In this document: positions 37,605-45,787 of the stretch, one piece after another | Layout of the letters: each line of letters opens with the position of its first letter | Numbering within the stretch: the stretch's first letter is position 1 | Source of the DNA: DATJKD01 sp963728295 | GTDB taxonomy: Bacteria; Pseudomonadota; Gammaproteobacteria; Steroidobacterales; Steroidobacteraceae | Length of the DNA stretch: 64,000 nucleotides | NCBI GenBank assembly: GCA_963728295.1 | Contig: CAVSKB010000003.1 | Coordinates: 1-64,000, forward strand | Direction of reading: 5' to 3' | Program-made: the position numbers and the translations under genes | The notes under the pieces: model-generated | Database searches by the model: none | What the model was told of the DNA's origin: nothing | Seen by the model: the letters and a program-made list of their open reading frames with translations, nothing else

Positions 37605-37876
37605 TCAAGCCTCAACCGTCCTGCGTTGTGCGAAGAAACGTCCCTGCAGGAACAGACTGTAGGCCTCGGTGTCCCGCGGCGTGGCGGGTTTCAAGGCCTC
37701 ATCACCGAGCAACTTCACTTGAAGCGCTTTGACCACCTGCGTCGCGATGTCGTCCTGCAACGCGAAGACGTCCTCGAGCGTGCGGTCGTAAGTTTCAGAC
37801 CATAGGTGCGTGCTGTCGGCGGTCCGAATGAGCTGCGCGGTGATGCGCAGCTTGTTGCCGGAGGTAAATTCGCTTC
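37605..37876 (-). pseudogene. Fragment of a TolB-like/TPR regulator (adenylate-cyclase-associated type)
   Basis: Minus strand reads SGNKLRITAQLIRTADSTHL, WSETYDRTLEDVFALQDDIA, TQVVKALQVKLLGDEALKP and AYSLFLQGRFFAQRRTVEA. This is the TolB-like domain and the start of the TPR region of proteins with a winged-helix or cyclase N-terminus. Both ends are missing. The C-terminal end of the same family appears at 52713-53018, again next to a ligase fragment. Confidence 0.65.
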
Positions 37877-37978
37877 TGATCGGACACGGCTGGTTGAGCG
37901 TCGAATGTGGGCAGAAAGCCGCGAGCTGATCGTGCTCATGCGAAGCGCGGAGGGCGTTGAGCGTGACCATGTTTCGAA

Positions 37979-38317
37979 GGCTACGCCGCCTCGTACCGCT
38001 ACGAGGACAACGACGCGGATGAGGCGACCTTCGCCTACTCGTGGCATCAGCTCGGCGTCGCACTGCAGTGGTCGTCGCACGGCGCGCGCTGGTCCGCTGC
38101 ACTGGAGGCCGCGCAGCGCCGGGCCCGCTACGATGACCGCGGCGGGCAGGGACCTTCCGACGAGGACCGGACTATGATCAGCGCGTCCGGCGAGTTCCGC
38201 CTCGGGGCCGCCACGCGCCTGGTCGCACGCTACGAGTACCAGTACAACGCCGCGGAGGACGCGCCGTACGACTACGACCGCAACCGCGTCAGCATCGGTA
38301 TCGAATACGCGCGCTAA
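37979..38317 (+). pseudogene. C-terminal fragment of an outer-membrane beta-barrel protein
   Basis: From about 37979 the plus strand reads YAASYRYEDNDADEATFAYS, WHQLGVALQWSSHGARWSAA, then RTMISASGEFRLGATRLVAR, YEYQYNAAEDAPYDYDRNRV and SIGIEYAR followed by TAA (38315-38317). Alternating aromatic and polar residues mark beta strands. The 5' part and start are absent. It has no relation to the adjacent fragments. Confidence 0.55.
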
Positions 38318-38762
38318 GGGACTTCCGCCACCGGCCGCAGGTCAGAGTCCGATGATCGTCTCGGCGAGCGCGGGCGCAGAAGGTGCGCCGGGTATATCTC
38401 GATGTGTACTGGTGGTCGCTTGAGCGGGACACTTAGCAGCTGTGCCGAAAGCGCCTTGATCAGGTCGACCGGTACTCTCCGCTTGTAGCCTTCAAACCGT
38501 CTCACTGTGCAGCGGCTGTGGCGAGCTGATGTCGAGCCGCAGTCTCTGTGTGCCAGCCGACACGTTCGCGTGGCGCATGGTGATTCATGGCCGACGCGGA
38601 CTGCAACTGTGCTCGTCATCACAGTTCGATTATGCGGTTGTCCGGTCTTACGGATGGCTTCAGTCACTGTTCTCGCGCTTGCGGTAGATTGCCGCCCGTC
38701 ACCAATGGGACGTACGAGCGTCCGCGCGCCGCGACAGAGTCTCGTGGCACGGAGGAATCCGC
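38318..38762. other. Intergenic region without a recognisable gene
   Basis: The minus strand contains a short coding-like stretch (FEGYKRRVPVDLIKALSAQL) that I cannot place, interrupted by stops. Otherwise I see nothing. It lies in front of the glycine-zipper protein and should hold its promoter. Confidence 0.35.
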
Positions 38763-39347
38763 ATGCGATTACTTGCAGTACGAAAGAGCCTGCGCCAATT
38801 AGGGCGTGCAGCACTGTTTGCAGCAGTCTTTGGTCTTGCGTTGCCTGCGTTTGCGGACCCGCCGTCTCATGCGCCCGCGCACGGCTGGCGCAAGAAGCAT
38901 GATCCTTACTACCTCGGCTATACCGGCCGCCAGTGGGACCATGACTACGGAATCGTCGACGGTCGATGCAATCGCGACGCGATTGGCACCGTACTGGGCG
39001 GCGTCGTAGGCGGCGCAATCGGTTCGCAGGTCGGTGAGGGCGGTGCGGTGGCCGTCATCCTCGGCACGGTGATCGGCGCGGTTATCGGTCATGAGATCGG
39101 TCGCAACCTGGATGATCAGGATCGTGGTTGCGTCGGGCATGCGCTCGAGCTTGCGAAGGACGGTCAAAGCGTGCGCTGGCTGAACGAGAGATCCGGTGTC
39201 ACCTATGTCGTCAAGCCCTTTGGTGGTGCGCAGAACGCTGGGACGTGCCGCGACTTCGAACTGCAAGCCTCACGCGATGGCAGAGCGGAATCGCAGAAAA
39301 GCCGTGCGTGCCGTACGGGTGACGGCACCTGGCGGATGAGCCAGTAA
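38763..39347 (+). CDS. Exported glycine-zipper 2TM-domain protein
   Basis: A 194-residue protein starting MRLLAVRKSLRQLGRAALFA, with a Sec signal cut near PAFADPP. The glycine zipper GTVLGGVVGGAIGSQVGEGG and VAVILGTVIGAVIGHEIGRN form the two-helix hairpin of the RT0821/Lpp0805 surface-protein type. A C-terminal domain with CVGHALELAKDGQSVRWLNE, YVVKPFGGAQNAGTCRDFEL and GDGTWRMSQ follows, the usual partner of this hairpin. It probably inserts in the envelope. Intact, alone in its transcription unit. Confidence 0.85.
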   Translation: MRLLAVRKSLRQLGRAALFAAVFGLALPAFADPPSHAPAHGWRKKHDPYYLGYTGRQWDHDYGIVDGRCNRDAIGTVLGGVVGGAIGSQVGEGGAVAVILGTVIGAVIGHEIGRNLDDQDRGCVGHALELAKDGQSVRWLNERSGVTYVVKPFGGAQNAGTCRDFELQASRDGRAESQKSRACRTGDGTWRMSQ

Positions 39348-39821
39348 GCGCACCGGGTCCGTCTTTCGACTGAAAGCCGGCACACCCTGAGAATGGCGCG
39401 TGATCAGCCGCCAGCGGGCGGTGCGGCAAAATTACGGTGCTGATCTCCCACACTGATCCTCGCTGGCTGCGGCTGCCGCCGGATCTGAAGGACGCACGGA
39501 AGCCGAGCGACAAGTAATCAATGTCGACCCGTACGGAAATAAGCAGCTGCACAAGCAGCAGTACAAGGTCGTGGACGGCAGCGGGTACGTGACCGACGCG
39601 CACGGGCGCGTCCAACAGCAGAAGTTGTCATCAAGAACGAATAGCGACGTACGAAGTGAGCCGCAGCGTGGAGCCCATCTGGGCGCGGCCCATGCTTAAG
39701 GGGGAGGGCGATTTGACATATCGCGGGGCAAATAGAAAACCGTATCGCGATTTTTCGACTCAGACTCCACAATCGTACGAGTTCAGCACTATGGTGCGCG
39801 TCCATCATTAAGGAGGGGACG
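39348..39821. other. Intergenic region without a recognisable gene
   Basis: A short plus-strand stretch around 39525-39650 (DPYGNKQLHKQQYKVVDGSG) looks protein-like but has no start or family. A strong ribosome site, AAGGAGG, is found at 39810-39817, serving the next gene. Confidence 0.35.
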
Positions 39822-41318
39822 ATGCCCGTCTCCAACATCAGTTCGTTCCTGCGCGTCGCCCTGCTCGGCATCGCCGCGGCCGCGTTCGTAACTTTGGCCG
39901 CCTGCGGCGGCGGCGGCGGTGACGGCGACTCGTCCGGCACGCCGGGCCCGACTGCACCAACCACCGGCAAGGTCGCAATCGTGCTTACAGACGGCGCCAC
40001 GGACGAGTTCTGCCAGATCCTGGCCACGGTCGAGAGCATCGACCTGCTCGGCGAATCGGACTCGCGGACCAACGTGTTCGCCGGTCCCGAGACCGTCGAT
40101 ATCCTCGCCATGCGCAACTACACGGATTTCTTCGCCATCAATCCCGAAGTACCGATCGGCACCTATGAGAAGGTGCGCATGACGCTGTCCGACCTCGCAT
40201 TGGTCCAGTGCGATGACCAGGGCGTTCCCGAGCCCGAGGCCGACTGGGAGCACCCGAATCTGCCCGGCAACGGCAAGCTCGATCTGAACCCGCGCGGTGC
40301 ATTCGAAGTGATCGGCGGCGAGACGATGGTCATCGAGCTCGACATGGACATGGAGAAGTCGCTGCACGTCCACCAGACGGGCAACGGCAAGTGGCAGTTC
40401 CGCCCGGTCATCTTTGTGACCATCCGTCCCGATGATTCCAAGCTCGTCCGTGTATTCGGCGAGGCCCGCAATGTCGGAAGCTCGACGTTCGAGCTGTGCC
40501 CGGTCGGGCCCGTCTCGTCCATGGACAGCGGCAGCTCGACCCCGAGCACCGAGTGCCTGGACGTCTTCACCGACGCCGAAACCGGCATCTTCAACGAGAC
40601 CGGTACACGGGTCGACCTGAACTCCATGGTGAGCGGCGACCTGCTGACCGCGATCGGCTTCCTCACTGTATATGACGATGACGATGGCGACACTCGCATA
40701 GACGACCTGCGCCTCGACGCGGTCGTGGTCGAACTCGGCGACCGCAGCACCTTCGAGAGAATCGTCGGTACGGTCGTTTCAGCGCCCGGCAACAATGACC
40801 TGTTCGTTTTTGACCCGACGCCGCTCGACGACGCGACCAACGCGATCGACGTGCGGCTGCAGTCCGGCACGCGCATTTTTGCGCTCGGCAGCAACGAGGA
40901 GCTGACCTCCGCGGCGCTGCAGCCGGGCACGACGGGCGAGGTGGACGGCGTGTTCACCACCCCGCCGGGCGGCGAGCCACTCAAGTCATCGCTGATCGTG
41001 CTGGATACCGACACGACGCCCGCGGTCTCGTTGTTCGGTGCCGTGATCCAGAACCCGATCCCGGCGGATGATGACCCGACAACCCCGGCGACGCGCCGGT
41101 TCGACGTAACCGTTGACGCGTTGACCAAGTGCGTGAAGACCGATGGCGGCACGCGCTACCTTGAGATCAACGAGACGGCCGACACCAGCGAGACGGCGGA
41201 GATCACTTTCACCGACCTCGTGGCTGGCGACACCGTGGATGTATTCGGTGCTGACGACGCCATGGAGCCAGCGTGCGTGCTGGCCAACACCGTGCAGAAG
41301 TACGTAACCGCGCCGTGA
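39822..41318 (+). CDS. DUF4382 lipoprotein
   Basis: A 498-residue protein starting MPVSNISSFLRVALLGIAAA with a lipobox (LAAC, Cys about 28) followed by a glycine-rich linker. The first domain matches DUF4382: GKVAIVLTDGATDEFCQILA, VESIDLLGE and the strand pair TYEKVRMTLSDLALV, ending in FRPVIFVTIR. The second half is a series of beta-strands with repeated DDDGD-type acidic loops. An AAGGAGG ribosome site lies just upstream. Role unknown; an outer-membrane or periplasmic lipoprotein is likely. Confidence 0.85.
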   Translation: MPVSNISSFLRVALLGIAAAAFVTLAACGGGGGDGDSSGTPGPTAPTTGKVAIVLTDGATDEFCQILATVESIDLLGESDSRTNVFAGPETVDILAMRNYTDFFAINPEVPIGTYEKVRMTLSDLALVQCDDQGVPEPEADWEHPNLPGNGKLDLNPRGAFEVIGGETMVIELDMDMEKSLHVHQTGNGKWQFRPVIFVTIRPDDSKLVRVFGEARNVGSSTFELCPVGPVSSMDSGSSTPSTECLDVFTDAETGIFNETGTRVDLNSMVSGDLLTAIGFLTVYDDDDGDTRIDDLRLDAVVVELGDRSTFERIVGTVVSAPGNNDLFVFDPTPLDDATNAIDVRLQSGTRIFALGSNEELTSAALQPGTTGEVDGVFTTPPGGEPLKSSLIVLDTDTTPAVSLFGAVIQNPIPADDDPTTPATRRFDVTVDALTKCVKTDGGTRYLEINETADTSETAEITFTDLVAGDTVDVFGADDAMEPACVLANTVQKYVTAP

Positions 41319-41622
41319 TCGTCGGGCGCTACGTTCGAGTCGAGGAGGGCCCGCAACGTGTACTTTCGTCGCAGCGATCTATTCTCCCTTCGTCGAACAA
41401 GGAGGCCGGAAGCCAGTGGGGTCGCGTTCGGCGCCGGATTCGGAAAAAGTTCGGTCGCAACGCACCTAACCCGTTGAAACGGATCGGGCACGCGGGTCTT
41501 GGGCCAGGTTTTCGGGGCTTCCGGTTCGGGATAGGTTCGGTCGGGCGGGGCGGTTCGGTCGGCGCCGGAGAAATCCGTTTCCGTTCTTCGGCTTGGTCGC
41601 GCCGAGCTGGGGTCTCCGTCGT
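41319..41622. other. Intergenic region left of tRNA-Phe repeat copy B
   Basis: No gene is seen. The sequence is low in obvious structure, with G/T-rich runs (TCGGTCGGGCGGGGCGGTTC). It ends exactly where the tRNA-Phe homology begins at 41623. Confidence 0.35.
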
Positions 41623-41780
41623 ACTGAAAATCCGCGTGTCGGTGGTTCGATTCCGCCCCTGGCCACCACCCCCAATTTTTTGAAACGCAACGGGTTTCCG
41701 GCATCACCGGCGGACCATCGCCGGCCGCGGGGGGCGCGGAATCGACCGACCATCGGACTCCCGGAAAATGGGTCGATGCC
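41623..41780 (+). repeat. tRNA-Phe-derived attachment-site repeat, copy B
   Basis: 46 bases identical to the tRNA-Phe 3' part (ACTGAAAATCC through CCA at 41668) followed by downstream sequence shared with copy A up to GGCGGAC and with copy C for about 65 bases more (to GGGTCGATGC). No 5' tRNA half precedes it. This marks the right border of the A-B segment and the left border of the B-C segment. Confidence 0.85.
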
Positions 41781-42137
41781 CCGGGTCCGCGACGCGGTCG
41801 CGAATCGGCCGGCGGCAAACTGGCGAACCGAATACCTGGGAACCTACGCGGCGGCGCGGTCGAGGCGAGTGCTAAACCGATCCGCGCCGTCATCTCGCAG
41901 TTTGCGCTTGAACGCCAAACACTTGACCTCGTGGGACCACCAAACCGGTACCGTCGAATATTCGAAGGTCTCCCACATCACGGTAAGTACCGTAGCAACT
42001 GAAAGAGGTCGTGGAACGCCTCAGATAGAGGCCTCGATCAGAAATTTCGGCCATGCGTCGAGGTTGGTTTCGACCGGCCAGTTGCCCGTGAGGGATTCCC
42101 ATTGACGGTCTCCTCTGACGTCGAGAAGACCTCCCGC
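41781..42137. other. Intergenic region right of copy B
   Basis: I see no supported gene. A short minus-strand open frame (41890-42102) has no family features. Confidence 0.35.
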
Positions 42138-42656
42138 TCAGGATTTCTTGAGTCTGTTGTAGCCCGCCAGCACCTTTTCCGTGATGGCCCGGGTCTTTTC
42201 GAGTGACCCGGCTCCGGCTCCCTTACCGTAGGTCTGCACCCAGATCAGATCCGTTCCGCGGGCCACATGGAGCATCCCGTTGGTCGGGTTGACCGGCCCC
42301 CACCAGGCCTCGTCACCTAATCCCGGGACCGATCGTGCATCCGAAGCCGTAGTCTGCTTGACCACGCCCTTCAGCGTCTTGAGATATTCCTTGATGCCCT
42401 CCGCGTCCCTTCCCGTTTCGAGCCGTACTTCGACGGTCCAGAGCTCGCTCTTGTAATTGCAGCCGTAGCTCTCCACGCTCAGCATCGTCAGCCGTTTGGG
42501 ACGGGGTTGCCGCTGGAGTTTCTCGCCGATTACGGCTTCGACGTCCGCGGCGCTCACCAGAGCGCACCCATCGTATTCATCTGCAGCGGCTGTTTGAGCC
42601 GGCAAAGGCATGGACAGCAATCCGGCCAGACCGGCAACCAGCAGGGGGCGGATCAT
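42138..42656 (-). CDS. Exported DUF3558-like protein
   Basis: A 172-residue protein starting MIRPLLVAGLAGLLSMPLPA with a signal peptide ending near AAADEYDG. The mature part CALVSAADVEAVIGEKLQRQ, GCNYKSELWTVEVRLETGRD and VPGLGDEAWWGPVNPTNGML is the layout of DUF3558-type periplasmic proteins: a Cys pair (about Cys31 and Cys65) and a GLGDEAWW core. Function unknown. Intact and monocistronic. Confidence 0.75.
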   Translation of the reverse strand: MIRPLLVAGLAGLLSMPLPAQTAAADEYDGCALVSAADVEAVIGEKLQRQPRPKRLTMLSVESYGCNYKSELWTVEVRLETGRDAEGIKEYLKTLKGVVKQTTASDARSVPGLGDEAWWGPVNPTNGMLHVARGTDLIWVQTYGKGAGAGSLEKTRAITEKVLAGYNRLKKS

Positions 42657-42740
42657 CGGGGTCGCTCCTAGAATCGAATCTCTGTTCGTTAACGGATAGT
42701 ACGTTCAAACGCCTCGTTATGGGTGAGCTGAGGCGCAAGT

Positions 42741-42810
42741 TGAAGCAGCGGGGCCGGTTTCCGGCATCGCCCGCGGACTATCGGCGGCCGCGGGGGCCGA
42801 CCATCGGACT
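42741..42810 (+). repeat. Partial copy (D) of the sequence downstream of tRNA-Phe
   Basis: Matches the non-tRNA part of copies B and C: GGTTTCCGGCATC, GCGGACTATCGGCGGCC and CCGACCATCGGACT, with about 12 bases deleted relative to copy C. The tRNA part is missing. It follows copy B by roughly 1 kb, enclosing the DUF3558-like gene. The rest of 42657-43066 shows no gene. Confidence 0.7.
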
Positions 42811-43066
42811 TATATGGACGCCGCCCGTTTTGGCAGGTGTTTTCTTCGTGATGACATCGAGGTGCGGCTGCAGTCTTATATCCGGCCTACGTGTGCAGAG
42901 CTTGGCTCCGCGTGGCCCTGATGGAATCCGCTGAGGAAGGCCTCATCTTCGGAAAGGACTCGCAGTCCAAAGTCCGATTCAGGTTTGCTTCCCCACGGTC
43001 CGACCTGTTCCGCCATCACAAGAACGTCACCTGCTTCAACCCGGTGGGCTGTCCCTCCAGTTGAGG

Positions 43067-43708
43067 TTAGTGCAACGCCGGAATCGGCATTGCAGCCCGG
43101 CTCCAGCTCCGATCAAACGCTCGACCGTGGGCCAGCAGCGCCCAGATCGTGCGTGCCATCTTGTTCGCGAGTGCCACGATCGCGACGTTCTTCGGTCGCC
43201 GCGCGAGCAGCCCCTTGAGCCAGGGGTCGAGCGTCCGGTCCGCTCGACTCTGCCGCCGCAACACCGCGCGGGCGCCGTAGAGCAGGCCCCGCACCTGCAG
43301 CGCCTGCATCGTGCGAATCTTGACGAACTGCTGGCGGATCCGATGCAAGCTCAGCACCGCCTGCTGTTCCGCGCTCTTCACCGCCACAAAGCGCATCCGC
43401 GGCCTCTGGCAGGCTTCCCAGATCGCCTCGGCATCGGCTGCGTCGGTCTTGTTCGTCTTCACAAACGGCTGCACGAACTGCGCCGCGATCAACTTGACCT
43501 CATGGCCCAGGCCCTTCAGCAGCCGGCCCCAGTGGTGCGCCGAGCCGCAGGCCTCCATCGCCACGACACCGGGCGCCCGACGGGCAAAGAACGCGCTGAC
43601 CTCGGTTCGTGCCAACGTCTTGCGCTTCACCTCGCCCGTCTCCGGCTCGACCCAATGCACCTGAAAAACCCTCTTTGCCACATCAAGCCCATACGTCGTA
43701 ACGTTCAT
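43067..43708 (-). mobile_element. IS110-family transposase, internally deleted
   Basis: Begins MNVTTYGLDVAKRVFQVHWV at 43708 with the first Asp, then VVAMEACGSAHHWGRLLKGL and KTNKTDAADAEAIWEACQRP, the DEDD-domain residues. After MQALQVRGLLYG the frame jumps to ADRTLDPWLKGLLARRPKNV, the very C-terminal part, so about 120 residues including the Transposase_20 catalytic-serine domain are missing with the frame kept. At 213 residues it should be inactive. It is a different IS110 subgroup from the copy at 25882. Confidence 0.85.
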
Positions 43709-44052
43709 GGTGGATCCCCTGTCCCTCGAGTGGTTACTACACATCTCCACTCTGGCACATCGATGCCGTTCGGGCTCCAGGGGGTCCACTCCCTTCCGCT
43801 TCGCCTCCATCTCACCCTCCTCCGTCAGAAGAGGGCGGCGTCCATCTCATCTTCGGATATCGGGTGGGTCGCGCGGGTTCACGAGCCGGGCCGCGCGAAA
43901 ACCCCGAACTGGCGACCTGAAATCCTGCGAATCTGCGCGGCCGGTTTGAGATCCGCGCGCAGCCTGCGCGGTCGTGCACGCTGGGGCGGCGCGAAAATCT
44001 GCTGCGTCGCGTTAGATACAAGAGGCCCGGCGCGTGGCGCTCAAAGCAAGAG
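43709..44052. other. Upstream non-coding end of the second IS110 element and flank
   Basis: No gene is seen. By analogy with other IS110 elements the first 100-200 bases may once have encoded the bridge RNA; a small hairpin CCTCCTCCGTCAGAAGAGG lies at about 43816-43834. Confidence 0.3.
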
Positions 44053-44130
44053 CCTGTTGCAGTCAGATCGGGTACCGGATTTCCGATCGACTCAAATTCC
44101 GGTACCCGAATGGCTCGAAGAAGGACTCTA
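44053..44130 (+). repeat. Direct repeat E1 flanking the fecI-fecR-TonB receptor unit
   Basis: About 78 bases, nearly identical to E2 at 49208-49284. It contains a near-palindrome: CGGGTACCGGA and TTCCGGTACCCG around CCGATCGACTC. E1 lies 45 bases before fecI and E2 lies 213 bases after the receptor, so the pair encloses the unit. Confidence 0.75.
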
Positions 44131-44175
44131 TAGGGCTTAGGATCCAGGCCGTTTTCGTAGACCGTCGTACCGGGA

Positions 44176-44691
44176 ATGGCTGAACCGAGAAAGGGGCTGG
44201 TCGAGAGATTGTTCGCGGAGCACCGCCGTGCCCTGCAGACGTTCTTTTATCGGCGCATCAGGACGAAATCCGATGCGCCGGACCTCGCCCAGGAAGTCTA
44301 TGTGCGCATGCTGCGGGTGAACGATATAGACGCGATTCGCAATCCTGAGCGTTATCTCTATACCGTCGCGAGCAATCTCGTGAAGGAATACGCGGTGCTG
44401 GATCGTTGGCAGGCCCGCGGCGTGGACCTTGATGAGGCGAGCATCCAGCACCGGCTGGGCGAACTACCGACCATCGATGGGCAACTCGACGTCACGCAAC
44501 GTGTCGCGCGCTTGCGCACGGTGCTTGCGCAACTCTCTCCCAAGTGTCGAGCCGCGGTCATCCTTCAATATCGCCACGGCCTGAGCTACCAGGAGATCGG
44601 CGAGCGTCTCAACGTGTCGCCGCACATGGTGAAAAAGTACCTGGCGCAGGCGCTCGCTCATTGCCGGCGTCGAATGGCGCGAATGGAGTGA
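44176..44691 (+). CDS. FecI-like ECF sigma factor
   Basis: A 171-residue sigma-70-like factor. Region 2 is LVERLFAEHRRALQTFFYRR and DLAQEVYVRMLRV (FecI-type), and region 4 is CRAAVILQYRHGLSYQEIGE followed by RLNVSPHMVKKYLAQALAHC. Members direct transcription of outer-membrane TonB-dependent receptor genes when an inducer is bound outside the cell. fecR follows four bases later. Intact. Confidence 0.9.
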   Translation: MAEPRKGLVERLFAEHRRALQTFFYRRIRTKSDAPDLAQEVYVRMLRVNDIDAIRNPERYLYTVASNLVKEYAVLDRWQARGVDLDEASIQHRLGELPTIDGQLDVTQRVARLRTVLAQLSPKCRAAVILQYRHGLSYQEIGERLNVSPHMVKKYLAQALAHCRRRMARME

Positions 44692-44695
44692 TGTC

Positions 44696-45787
44696 GTGAC
44701 ACCAAGCGAAGAGCAGGTTCGCGCCGCGGTCGCCCAGCAGGCGGGGACCTGGTTCATTGCCAACCAGTCCGGATCGCTCGAGCAGGCCGAGCGCGCGGCC
44801 TTCGTGGCCTGGCTTAAGGCCTCTCCGATCCATGTGGAGGAGTACCTGGGTGTTGCGCTCATCGCACATGACCTGCCCGCAGCCACGGAAGATCCGGATG
44901 TGCCGCTCGAGTCACTGCTTGAAATGGCGCGCGCCGATGACACGAACGGTGTCGTGTCGCTCGAGGCACCGATGCGCGTGCGCGACTCGGCCCCGAAGCG
45001 GATCGGCGCACCGCGCATATGGTCATTCGCCACATCGACTGCTGCCGTCGTGCTGGTGCTGGCGGCATCAGCGCTGTGGTGGCTGCGCGATGGTGACCTG
45101 CTCGGGCCTGCCGAAGACCTACCAGACGGCGCATGGCGAACAGATCGTGGCACAGCTCCCCGACGGCTCGGAGCTTCATCTCAACACGGATTCATGCCGT
45201 TACGGTTCGGTACACCCGCAGCGAGCGGGTGGTCGAAATTGCGCGAGGTCAGGCGCTTTTCACGGTTGCGCGAGACGATCACCGGCGCTTTCGGGTCGCG
45301 GCTGGCGAGGTCCATGTACTCGCCGTGGGAACCCAGTTCGATACCTACCGTAGACCCGATGCGACCATTGTGACGGTAGTTGAGGGAAGCGTCGCCGTGC
45401 TCGCTGGACAGCCGCCGCCGCCGGGCGTGACGGGATTTCCGCCTGATGCACTGCGCGTCAATGCGGGATACCAGGTGCACGTTGACGCACGACGGTGTGT
45501 TGGCTCAACCTATCCCCGTCGACGTGCAGCAGACCGTGGCCTGGCTGCAACGCAAGATAGCTTTTGAACAACGACCACTCGGAGAGGTGGCGGATGAGTT
45601 CAACCGCTATGGCTCAATCCCCATCGAAATCGATGACGCGGCGCTGCGTGCCCTGCCGATCAGTGGCGTGTTCGACGCGTACGACGTCGACTCATTCGTG
45701 GCGTTTCTGCAGACACTCGATGGAGTTCGCGTGGAAAGGACCAATGCGCGAATTCGTGTTTTCAGTGTGAAGTCACAGAAGGAATGA
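44696..45787 (+). CDS. FecR-like anti-sigma/sigma-regulator, three frameshifts
   Basis: Starts at GTG 44696. The cytoplasmic FecR_N part is intact (WFIANQSGSLEQAERAAFVA, WLKASPIHVEEYLGV), followed by a membrane segment (SFATSTAAVVLVLAASALWW). The periplasmic FecR domain is split over frames: GEQIVAQLPDGSELHLNTDS, ERVVEIARGQALFTVARDDH, EVHVLAVGTQFDTYRRPDAT and the C-terminal DUF4974 part PLGEVADEFNRYGSIPIEID. Changes of frame occur near 45115, 45195 and 45490; total length stays a multiple of three. It would relay the receptor signal to the sigma factor. Whether the damage is real is open. Confidence 0.75.

Noticed and set aside
39525..39650. Short coding-like stretch upstream of the DUF4382 lipoprotein
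   Set aside because: No start codon with a ribosome site and no recognisable family; too short to support.
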